From the NCBI RefSeq assembly GCF_037042905.1, contig NC_087249.1, forward strand, positions 10,102,001 to 10,166,000: a DNA stretch of 64,000 nucleotides, given 5' to 3'. The translations under genes and the position numbers were made by a program. The notes under the pieces were generated by a model. The model did no database searches and was not told where the DNA came from. It worked only from the letters and a program-made list of their open reading frames with translations. Below are positions 34,776 through 46,800 of the stretch, in pieces (positions within the stretch are counted from its first letter, which is position 1; every line of letters starts with the position of its first letter). This stretch comes from Lytechinus pictus. Lineage: Eukaryota > Echinodermata > Echinoidea > Temnopleuroida > Toxopneustidae.

Positions 34776-36027
34776 AGTCCATTTGTGTGGAATTTATAGC
34801 AGGGACTCAGTTTTATTAGGGGAGCAATAACAAGCTCTCCTTAAAAGTTTTAAGAGGAGCGGTAGGGGATCATTGACCGACACTTGTTCTACATTCAGGT
34901 TTATAGAATAGAGGTTATACAAGGAAACAAGATGTTGTACAAACAATACAAATGTGTATGATATTGCCATATTTCTAGTTTTTCTGCATTTCTGCATTTA
35001 TTATTTCATGTCACAAAAAAATTATGATTCGCTGAGGCGAGTGATAGATTGCTCTACCTGAAATGGATTAAGGTGAGCAGTCGCCTTAAAACTGAGTCCT
35101 TGTTATAGCGGAGCATACGTCATGGAACCAATACTACTCCTACATGTATATGAAGATGGCTTCCTTGAAAATCTGCATGTTAAAGGCATATTAATGTCCG
35201 TTTTCATGGGGAATTCGACACCATTCAGATACACATCACCCAGAGTAGAATGAGAGTCATGACAAGCTGACATTATGTAATGGCCACTGGATATTTATTG
35301 CCTTATTGTGAAGTCATTCTTTCACTTTCCTCATCCTGGGCAAGGTTAAGGAGGCTTGGCCGAAGAATTTCATGCTGGTACACCAAGTTTGCTTACCCCC
35401 CCAGATGTCTCTGTTACAGGTATTTCCAATGCTTTTTCATTAACTCTGGGGTCAGCAAACAATAATCACCCCCCCCCTCCCCCGGAAAACTGATGCCCAT
35501 GAGAATTTAAAATCAGCTCATTGAGCAACTCTATAACCCAACACCAAACTTGATTATTCTCACATTACTCAGGACTAAGACGAAGTTCACATCCCCAATC
35601 TCATCTTCCACTTTGTAATCAGAAAACTAAAGTCAAGGGCAATTAACACATTCAAAGCAAATAAGGTATAAATAGATTTCTTGCAGTTAAATAGATTTAT
35701 CATGTCCAGATTTACTTAACTGGAACATGCCTTTAGTGAATTTGTGACCCCCCCCTTTCACTACCTGAAAAAAAAAATTTATCAAAGATATCAAGGTCAT
35801 GCAATATACCAACAGACACCATTCTCTCAGGTTAGCATTTCACTCACTCAACAGTTGTCACCTGACAAGTTGTCAACTTTCCTTGATTTTGATTGGCTGA
35901 GAAGCAGATGAATGACTGTCGCTACCGTACCTGTCGGATATTAAAACATACTTTGTTGGATGAACAAAACATCTGACGGAACCTTTCATGAAATGCTCTC
36001 CTGCAGCGATGATAATGATGTATTGAT
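34776..36027. other. 3' flank of the RGS9BP-like gene, no gene seen
   Basis: Probably contains the 3' UTR of the minus-strand gene just upstream. A TTTATT (AATAAA on the minus strand) occurs near 35291, but the true end is not evident. 35850-35930 has a TTGATTTTGATTGGCTG core like the small MITEs at 11128 and 49387. Confidence 0.4.
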
Positions 36028-36150
36028 TTACTTCCCTTCTAAGAGAACCAGGCAGATGATGAGGATTGCTGCGAAAGCCACCAGGGTGATCAGGGCCACG
36101 GACACCAGAAAGGCACACTTACGTCGCTGTCGCGCATCGTACTGGGGATC
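36028..36150 (-). CDS. RGS9BP: RGS9BP-like exon 7 (tail anchor)
   Basis: Residues 242-281. DPQYDARQRRKC is followed by about 25 hydrophobic residues and a short EGK tail before TAA. This is the geometry of a tail-anchored protein and aligns with the DPRKALAAILFG-type end of vertebrate R9AP. Acceptor TTCACATAG. Confidence 0.92.
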   Translation of the reverse strand, partial: DPQYDARQRRKCAFLVSVALITLVAFAAILIICLVLLEGK

Positions 36151-37830
36151 CTATGTGAAACAGGAAGACAGAAATCAACTCGGATTACAGTTACAGGGGA
36201 TTTGTCGTGTTCCAACAACATGTTCCTTTTTTTTTTTTAATGTGTTTTCAATGTTTTAACACGTTAAAAAAGTTTTTAAATATTTATAATAAACAATAAA
36301 TAAATTATATAGAGTTTGTATAGCGCACATATCCACCTTGCTAGGTGCTCAAGGCACTCCTACATTACCCTGGCTAAGCTAGTCTATCAATTTCGGTGTG
36401 CACAGCTTTTTGAGGAATTACTTCCTGCTGGTACACATTTACCTCACCTGGGTTGAGTGCAGCACAATGTGGGTAAATTTCTTGCTGAAGGAAAACCTGC
36501 CATGGCTTGGAATCGAACCCACATCCTTCAGATTGAAAGACGAGAGTCTTAACCACTAGACCACGACGCCCCCACTTTTGTAATGAATGATGTGATTTCC
36601 TGTAATACAGGTTTGGAGTTATTAACTGATGATTTCAAACACAGAATTTTGAGAGACAGAGAAGGAGAAAGTAAAGTGGAAGAAAGAAAGAGAAAAAAAA
36701 GAGGAGTTTGGATAAGGAGATTTTGTTATTTAATAAAAGAAAAAATAAACTAGTAAACAAGTACAAAAACATTATTCATTCAAAATTCCATCAAAGCAAA
36801 CTTTTCAACACAAAATCTATATTCTATCCAGTTTTATAACAAATTTTTTGTGTAAAAAACAAACAAGTGGAACGCCTCTCACAGTCTTGCCTGCATATTG
36901 CGATTCAATATAGCACCAGTGCTGACTTTGAAAACAACTATAGAATAATTATTCACCCCCCCAAAAAAACATTCATATGATAATAAAATACTATGTTCAT
37001 TGACCCTCAATGACATTTAAACTTGATCATGTGACCGAAGATACTTGATTACCCTTAAGTCCACATTTCAGGAACTAAATAAAGTTATGATGACAATTGA
37101 ACAAATATGGCCAAAGTTCATTAACCTTGTTCAAGTGACCTGAAAATCATGCAGGATATTCACTGATACTTTTTACTCTTCTGTCCAAGTTTCACGAACT
37201 AGATCCATATACTTTCAAAGTTATGACAATTCGGCACCTATAGTCTAGCTCTGCTATGCAAGCAGATTCCATGGCATTTGCTCCGGCGACAATTGCTCCG
37301 CTCTAAATTCCACACACTAATGGAATGGCCAGCTTCAACCCTGGGTTTAACACTATACCCTACCCTAAACCTAACATAAAACCCTATTGCAACCCTAACC
37401 TACATCTTAGACAAAATTAAGCCGGAGCAATTGTCGTGTCACCTGCAAGCAAGACAAAAACAGGTGTTTTAAAACATGTTTTGAACGGGCCAACCCTCAT
37501 CGCCTTCATTGCCTTTGGTCAATACAAACCCTGAGGCTATAAAGTCTCAAAGTAGCACTAGAGAATAAACAGTTCAAGCATTTCACTTACAAAGCCTGTT
37601 GAGGAGGCCGTTTCACTGTTGAGTGAGGTCTGAGACTTGGTGTCCAGTTTATAATCACTGGGAGGCTGGATGGTCCATGGTTTGATGTCAACGCGACGGT
37701 GCATCTCCGACATCAGGTTACGCAACTCAAGAATATCCCTGGGGGTGAAAAGAGATGGTGGACAATGGATATCAATATGAGAAGTAATCTTAAAATGAAC
37801 CAATTATTCATCATTATTATTATTATTATC

Positions 37831-37865
<35 letters not shown>

Positions 37866-40800
37866 CATTATCATTAACATTATCATTATCATTATTATTA
37901 TTATTATCATCATCATAGTCAACTTCAACATCATCAGCATCATCATTAATATCATTACTGTGCAAGTATGAAAATGAAGAAAAGCAGTGCTTTACTACAT
38001 CAGTATAGGCAAGTCAAACTTCAGGTAGAAATCGGATGAACTTGAAAGTTTCAAACAGCTTTGATTTTAAATTTGTAATATAAGTCTGTACAGTGACTTT
38101 GATAGATTATACAAAATAAGTAGGGAAAGAAGCAAGAAAGAAATAACTTATGTCATAATACTAAATAGGTTCATTATTGCGGATTGAAATAATCGCTAGA
38201 GGGTATTCATTTGTCTCGCAATCTACTATGGTCAACAAGGAAATTCGTGATCACTCTCGCAAAAAGTGTTCACTGGCTTTCTAGGAACTTTGTGATCACT
38301 CTCGCAAAAAGTGTTCACTAGCTTACAAGTTCACGAGCTTTCGAGTGCCGCTGCAACTCTTTATCAAGTGACGAAAATAATCTGATAACGTACTCTATTT
38401 ATACTAATCTCCAGGACCGTACGCACGAACGCGAGAACAATAGGTGGGCATTGATCCGTTGCGTCGGTGTGCAGTGCGGCCGGTAATCCGTATATGCAAA
38501 TAAGCCGGGGGTATATGCAAATACGCCGTGGGTCGGCAATATGCAAATTAGACCAAATTGGCGGGCTCGCTAGTTTCCCGTGGGCGGGGGTTGACTAGCT
38601 GATCGGTCCCTCGTTCGGGGCCGGGAACGATCGGGTCGGCGTGCACTGCCAGGTAAGGGGGTATTGTGCTGTCGGATGGTTCGCATCCAGAAGTCGGGGA
38701 TGTCGATCCCGCTGTCTCTGTTGAAGTTGTTAGGACAAAGACTTTTTGCGAGAGTGATCACGAATTTCCTTGTTGACCATAGTAGATTGCGAGACAAATG
38801 AATACCCTCTAGCGATAACTTATGTCATGTTCCAAATAATAATTGTATCCATTAGACCTGAATACACAAGAGAGGTTTCAATTAGGAGATACATGGTCAT
38901 GGACTACATGAATGTAGATTTATCATAATATCGCACTTCAAATATTTCAATTCTCACTCTAATTCTTAAAAGGGATACTCCGGGCTGAAATATTTAAATC
39001 TAAATAAAAAGAGTAAAATTCACAGATTAAAATGCTGAAAACTTCATCAAAATCAGATAACAAAAAACAAGGTTATTGAATTTTAAAGATTTGCATTATT
39101 CCGGTGAAAAGGTTCTAGGCATGTCTTAATGAATATTCATTAGGTGGGCTGATAATAAAAATATTGACTGGCACTTTTTTCGGGGAACATGAAATATATT
39201 GCCCTTAAAAGAACCATATTGCCCTCGTCTAAAGACTTGGGCCAATATGATTCTTTTGTGGGCAATATATTTGATTTTCCCCTCAAGGCCAGTCAATATT
39301 ATATTATTATGTACACAAAGTCTGCATAATCCATGGTTTGTACTGCCTTCATGGTTTAAAGCTCCTTAATCTTGTGAATTCAAGTATTAGTTATGTCACA
39401 TTACCTCTCCAATAATCTGGTATCTTCTCTCTCCAGTACCATCTTATCAACGCAGGGAATATCAAGATTCTCCACATTCACAGGAATGTTATCAACCCCC
39501 AGAGGTTCCATTACACCAGTGTTAATCAAGACCTTGTTACCTGGTGTAAGCAGTTAGTTTGGTGTTAGTAGATAGCATTAGAAAGCAATGTTTGAAGCAC
39601 AAGGTGATTCTAATACCTGTGGTTCTGGTGTATTCGGTAAGTGTTAGGAGTCATACAGCTAAATATTAGTAATGACACGAGGATCACTCACACCAGTGTT
39701 AATCAACACTTTTCTATCTGGTGTAAGAAGTTACTAGCAGTTACTAGAAGTATCTAGCAGCAATGTTAGACAAGCAAAATTACCCAATTACATCTTCTTT
39801 AAGGAGCTTGTTTTAATTATCATACATGTTAGCCACACGATGAAGTTCCATTATCATTTGGTTACCTGGTTTAAGAAGTTAGTATGGTGATTAGTGGCAA
39901 GAACAAAACAGCAATATAATAAATATTAATTATATTATTCAATTACATCTGACCCTTGTTACCAGGTGTAAGGTGTTAGTTTGGTGTTATGATTAAGCAA
40001 TTAACACTTATGTGAAGTGATTCTACTAGACAAGTGTAACTAAATACTTTTATACATGGAGGTGCTAGGTGTCAAGATCAAGTTTCAAACAGTAGTGTTA
40101 ACAGCCATTTACAGGCAACACCATTTAAGTTAGTTTGGTCTTAAGGTTAATTTAAAACACAGCAACAATCTCTGTGAAAAACACATTCTGAGCTAACTCT
40201 AAAACTATACAGGGTATACATAATAAAAGACTGACTTATTTTCTTGTTTGCCCACCTGCATGGATGGGGAATGATTTTACCAGCTCCAGCGACTTTCTCA
40301 TGTGACCTTCAAAAACCTCCAAGCAAGCTGAAAACATGTTCCACAGCCTCTCGTACTCGCTACGCTCTGCCTTGAAGTCAAATTTACTAGAAATGCAAAT
40401 AATCAAAATACATGCAGAAAAGTAAAGATTAATATCAATATCACCATGGAGTGCAGTTGGGATTAATCACAAATTATAAATGTCAATATCATCCATACAG
40501 AATTTATATTACATGGTATAGGAGAACTTCCTCATATACCATGTACTAGAGATGCTCGGCGGGTCGCGTGGCCGAGCACATGTATCCCCCGAACCCACCG
40601 CGTCATCCGTTATTGTGATATATAGAGCTCGCACAGAAATTTGACAAATAAATACAATTATCATGGCGACAATGACCGTGCCCACATTTTGCCTGTGGGT
40701 ACCAAATTTTATGACAATAATATGATGTAGCAGCGTGACTCTGCAGAACCTAAAGTATTGTCCAGTATCACCTGTTGGGGAATACACTTATAGAGTAATA

Positions 40801-43800
40801 TGGATGGATATATTTTGTAAACCTAACCCTAAGACCCCCCACCAAAAATGATAGGCATCTTCGCTTCATCTTCTAATATTGCTTCTGTGTGCCAACTGTT
40901 ATGAGAAACTGGAAAAAAAAAAGAAGTTACAGGTTTTACCAAATTTTCCACACAAATATGGTTACCATAGCAACCATGTCTCCACCCACTCCAAAATCAT
41001 TAGGCGGCTTTGCTTTACCATAATGGACCTTCATGCCACATTTGAAGATGATCGGAGAAGAAATGCTCACAAAGAACATCTCTGTTTTTTCCTTCAAAAA
41101 CTCTTGTTACCATGGCAACGAAGTCTCCGCTCACACCAAAACCAATACGGGGCTTTAACATAATGGACCTTCATGCCACATTTGAAGATGATCGGAGAAG
41201 AAATGCAGCTGGTAGAGCGCTCACAAGGACATCTCTGCTATTTCCACAAAAACTCTTGTTACCATGGCAACGATGTCTCCGCCCACACCAAAATCAATAG
41301 GTGGCTTTGCTTAACCATAATAGACCTTCATGCCACATTTGAAGATGATCGGAGAAGAAATGCAACTGATAGAGCGCGCACAAGGAAATCTCTGCGGCGG
41401 CGGCGCGACAAGGCCAAATCCATAGTATCCTCCAAATTCTGTTTGGGGGATACATTAATAATACCAGTCAGTTCTTGTATAGCGCATAACACATTATGAA
41501 AAACGTCTCCATGCGCTTCCAAAGGACTTGGATATTATTACCCCGGCTGTAGCTCAAGCAGCCAGCTTCCAGCGCTCAGCATTTCAAGGAATAAATTCCT
41601 GCCAGGAACCCATTCACCTCAGCTGGGTTGAGTGCTGCACAATGTGTATAAATTTCTTGCTGAAGGAAACTACGCCATGGCTGGGATTTGAACCCACCAC
41701 CCTCTGTTTCAAAGTTCGGAGACTATTCCACTGGGCCACAACGCTCCACATGTAATGTAAATATATATTCCATAAATTCTGAGTCTCAATGGTATTTAAC
41801 AAATATTTTTGTAATATAATGGGGTATGAAATGATTTATCTGAGGATATATCCACCGTACAAATCAAATCAATTTTCGAGAAAACAGCATTTTACAGACC
41901 TGCCAACTTCTGGGAATGAAAAATTGTATTGTGTGATTTAAAAAAATGTATTTTTCCCCAAAAAAGTGTATTTCATAATAAAATGCTGCATGCAAGCTAA
42001 AATGCGCACTGCTCTTGCAGATGAAAAAAAAATTGAACATATGTATATCTCACCCTGGTTTTAACAAAATGATTGAAAAATCGTATTTTTTAAAGATAAA
42101 ACGTACTGTCGTATTTTGGTTGCAAAAACGTACTAAATACGCCAAAAACGTACTGGTTGGCATGTCTGATTTTGGGGAATTTACATCACACAACAAATAA
42201 AAGAGCTGCTGGTCTATGACGTCACATAATCAAAGTTAAAAATAATTATATATATATTATCATTTGACGGATGAATTCTGATCAAAGCTTCACCAATATT
42301 TTTCTCTAATTTTTCTGCTTCTCTTAAAACCCAACTCATTGGTTTATTTCCAATTCGTCTAATGCCAATTCATCCAATTGTCAACTCGTTTACTATCATT
42401 TGGTCTACCATCAGTTTGTCCAATATCCACATGGTCTACTTTCATTTAGTCTGCCATTCCGCCTAATAACCAATTGGTCCAATAGCCATTTAGTCCATAT
42501 ACTATTTGGTCTAAATTGCGCAAAATTAATGAAAATTAAATGGATATTAGACCAACTGGTTATGAGACGAAATGGTCATCTATAGATGAAATGGTGATTA
42601 GACAAAGTGATGATTGGACCAATAGGTTAATGGACCAAATGGTTGTTAGACGAAATGTTGATGGACGGAATGGCATTAGACTAAATGAAAGTAGACCATG
42701 CGGTGAGTGGACGAGTTGGCAGTGGACGAATTGGCAATTTGCCAACTCATCAGGGTGAACTTTACAATTAAATAAAACATCCACTTACTCTTTGAGGTGA
42801 GGTAGCAACTTGCGCATACTTTTCTTGGCTAGATCAAAGGCATTCTTCCTTGTCCTCTTGAGCTCATCACGTAGGTACTCAGAATCACTGGATCCTCCAA
42901 GGGTCAACGTAAGGTCATGGTAACGAGCCGTCTCAATGTTGAACTCTTTCACCAACTAGAATTTTTTAACGGGCATTGGAAAAAATACCATTATTATCTC
43001 AGAAAGATCATTTTTTCTTTAAATGACATGACTTGCTCATAAACCAGTCTTTGATATCCATGCAAGCACATGTGTTCAAAAATGAAATGAAGGTTAAAAT
43101 TTGACATAACATGTAGGAATTTGAGTTGGAAAGCTTCAAAATAAGGAGATTCTATGTACGTCCAAGTCCATGAGTTATACCTTCCTGAAAATGAATTTTA
43201 ATCTGTTTTATAGTTTGAATACAAATGTTATACAGGGTGCTACATAACTTTTTTGAAGCACTTGCCCAGTCGGGCAAGTAAATTTTCAAATAGTTGGAAA
43301 ATACTTGCCCGAATATAGATTTCACTTGCCCGAAAAATCCTTCAAAACAAAGTTTTATTGCTTCAAAACAAGTTATAGCCTTATAGTTTTACATACCATA
43401 CCATTGATGGCTTTAGAAATACATTTTTCAACATGACTACTGATGTAGGGGAGACCGGGGTTAGTTGGAACATGGGGTAAGTTGAAACATTGTAATTTTC
43501 TTTAACGTCTTTAAATAAATTTCTGCAATACTGACCTCAAGTTATTGTCATTATCAACAGCCATCCACCATATTACAGACAACACATGTGCAACAAGCCT
43601 GGTGAAGTTAGAAACAAATTTTTGTTTTTTGACCTTCTGAGTAAATTTTTTCTCGTTCAGAAATGTTTGATTTTCTCAGAGAAGTTTATAGATCAAGTTG
43701 GCCAGTTTGGGGGTATAATAGACACTTATACCAAGCTACAAAATGAGGTTATCAATATGCCATGGTGAAGTCCCTTTTTTGTGCTGTAAGCTTATAAACG

Positions 43801-46800
43801 TCAAATGGGCCTCCGGGGTTAGTTGGAACAAAATTGAAGGGGCTAGTTGGAACATGTTCCAACTTACCCCAAACATAATTCTGAATGAAAACATTGGATA
43901 TGAGAAAAATTTGAGGCCAAATTTGCGATGCCTGTGTGCGCGATTTCGAAATTACGCAACAAATTGTATGTGCATGTTCAGACCCAAAATTGTTCAAAAA
44001 CGTGATTCCATGTACAAGGTCAATGCAAATTGTGTTTTTCAACCAAAAGTCATAAATGTATGATTATTTTTTTACTTTTGCTGGTTCAAATAGATTCATT
44101 TTATGCTATTTATGATCGCAAAAGACTCCTGACAAAGTCCATGGGAAAAAACAAAGTTCAAAAAAACAAAAATACAAATAAAAAACAAAAAATACATAAG
44201 AAATTATATTTTTTGTATTTTTTTGTGGATATTTGTTATAAATGTGAAAATTGATACTCTCACCAAAAATTAGCATTCTACTAGCTTTATAAATAGAGTT
44301 AAAGGCAAAAACATAAAAAAAAAAAATCAGGAAAATTTTATATGCTTATTTGCATAATTAATCATTAAAAAAAATATAAACAATCAATTTTTGTCTTAAA
44401 AATTTGATGCAGAAGTACATGAAATTGCTGACAGTACACTTAATTGCATGTAAACTCAAACGCACCCAAATATGCGGAATTCTACTACACAGTCTGCTTG
44501 CGTGAGTGGCTGTATAATAGAAAACATAAAGTTCAACGAATCCACACTTTAATATTTTGAACTTGAATAAGATAAAGCAAATAGGCTAAAACCATGTAAA
44601 ATTACAGTTCTAAGTAGTTTTAGTATAATTCTTAATTGACCATGCAGTGTTCCAACTTACCCCATACCATGTTCCAACTTACCCCGATATGGGGGTAAGT
44701 TGGAACGTTTGCGATGGTCTTGTTCAAGGTGGATTTTTTCAGTAAGCATAATAGAGTTAACAATTTTATGGGGTACATTTGAAGCCCCGAGATATATGCT
44801 TCAAGCTGATATATTGATTGTTTCTCGAATAAAATCTATTTGGATTTTACAGCCATTTTTGTCAAAAATGTTCCAACTAACCCCGGTCTCCCCTACCTTG
44901 TAGTTTTATTTCTTTTTTTTAATGATTTTTATCTTGAACATCATGACAAAATAAATGGTAAATATGCTCTTTAATTAATTTCCTAGTCTCATATATTTTG
45001 GAGGGGACTAGGACACACAATAAAAAAAGGGGAAATCACTGAAAATAACCAGAGAAAAAACAATTAAGAGAGGGGGAGAGAATGAAAGAAAAAAAAGTAA
45101 GAAGAAAGACAGAAAGGACGAAGAAATAAAGGAAGGAAGAAAGAAAAAAAAAGAAATAAAGAAAGAAAGAGAGAGAGAGAATGGCTGCGGGGAAGAGAAA
45201 GATGGAAAGAAAGGAAGAAAGAAGGGAAAGGAGGATGGAAAGAAAAAAGAAAGAAAAAAATAGAAATAAAATGAAAGGAAAGAAGGAAGAAAGAAAAGGT
45301 ATAAGGATAGATGGAAGGAAGGAAAAAAAGAAAAGAAAGATACAACGAAAGACAGAAAGAAATGAAGGAAGGAATGAAGGAAAGAGATGAAGGAAGGAAG
45401 AAAGAAATAATAAGGAAGAAAAGAAAAGATGGATGGAAAAAAGAAAGGGCCCCTTGGTAGAGCAGTTTTGTAACTGAAAGGGCAACCCTGCTGTAATAAA
45501 ACGGAAATAAATAAAATAAAAGAAGGAAAGAAAGGAAGGAAGGAGAAAGAAAGAATGAAAGACAAAAAGAAAGGAAGGAAAGAAATAAAGAAAGAAAAGA
45601 AAGAATGAAAGGGATGAAGAAAGTAAGAAAGAAAAAAAAGACAGGAAGAAAAGGTAAAGAATGGATGGACGGAAGGAAGACAGTAAGAAAGAATGAAAGG
45701 AAGGGGAAAAAGAAGGAAGGATTAAAGAAAGAGGTAAACAAAGGTTGGATGGAAGAAAGAAAGAAAAAAAGATAGAAAGAAAAGAATGACAAAAAGAAAG
45801 ACAGCTATAGTAACAGAAAAAATGAACAAAAGGAAGGAAATTTAAAGAAATAAAGAGAGATTCAAAAGAAGGAAAGATAGGCAGAGAGAAAGAAAATAGA
45901 GAGGAAGAAAGCTCAAACTATCCAGTCATAAATAAAGAAGAAAATTTATCAATTTCCTTGGCTAAAAAAATAGTTACGAAAGAAACCACGTTTATCAACA
46001 TACACACAAATGCATATGTGGGACTGTCAAACAATGTAATTCAGTGTGTGCGATACAGACGATCATTCGAAACCCGATCTTTTTTAAGCATAACAGAAGT
46101 GAAAATTTCTCCTTTTACTGCTTACAAATGACAGAGCTACCCCAATGTTTAGGAAATATGGACATTACAAGAATTTTCATTGGTAATTTTGGTAAGAAAT
46201 GTGAATTTTGACAGTTCTTTCCAGAGCAAACTTCGTTCGTGCAGCACCGTACACCGTAGAAACTTAACTACATGCACCGGCTGCGTGGACTAGGCGCTAG
46301 CTAGCTAGGTATGCTAGACTGCCATTGATTCTGTGTGTGTGTGTGTGTGTGTGTGTACGTCTCTGAGCTGTGTGTTTATTGCAGAAAATGGCGCAAATTT
46401 TGCAATTCAAATTATAAACTTTTTTGAAAGAAGAAATTAATGATATTGCTTTTTTTTGGTCTCTTTTTCTTTTCTATATTTTGATGATGAAATATGGGGA
46501 ATCTTTCTAAAATATAATTTCCATAGGAGAATTTTGCTTGCCCGATTCGGGCAAGCAGTTTTTGTCTTTGCTTCAAAACACTTGCCCGACTCTAACTTTT
46601 ACTTGCCCCGGGCAATCGGGCAAGCGCTTATGTCGCACCCTGTTATATATTATCATGGTTTGAGCAGTTTTTTAAGTGAAGTAAAACAGAGAAAATTGGA
46701 GCCATGCATACATACAGAATGGTTAATATTTCAAGGATTTGCCAAATGAAAATACACAACATAAAATATTCTATGCATTGATTATCAGACAGTCTATCAG

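Larger units (their letters stand above)
43233..46642. mobile_element. Large inverted-end element hosting a nested transposon
   Basis: CAGGGTGCTACATAA at 43233 and TTATGTCGCACCCTG ending at 46642 are inverted ends flanked by TTATA on both sides. Both ends contain repeated CTTGCCCG/CGGGCAAG words. Nested inside are the TA transposon (43448-44893), a polypurine tract (45050-45910) and a GT run near 46335. No transposase frame. Intron 2 of the RGS9BP-like gene. Confidence 0.65.

Noticed and set aside
35873..36259. Frames on both strands across the last RGS9BP-like exon
   Set aside because: They are out of frame with the real exon (36028-36150), whose frame is fixed by phase, similarity and the tail-anchor helix.
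37699..37971. Poly-isoleucine frame and its antisense methionine-rich frame
   Set aside because: ATT/ATC microsatellite; the real coding sequence nearby is the minus-strand exon 37591-37738.
38143..38828. 14-bp direct repeat ATAACTTATGTCAT as target duplication of the 38194-38814 element
   Set aside because: The left copy is 37 bp from the element's terminal repeat, so a simple insertion does not explain it.
45008..45792. Up to 242-codon Phe/Ser/Leu-rich minus-strand frames
   Set aside because: They arise from the polypurine tract read on the opposite strand.
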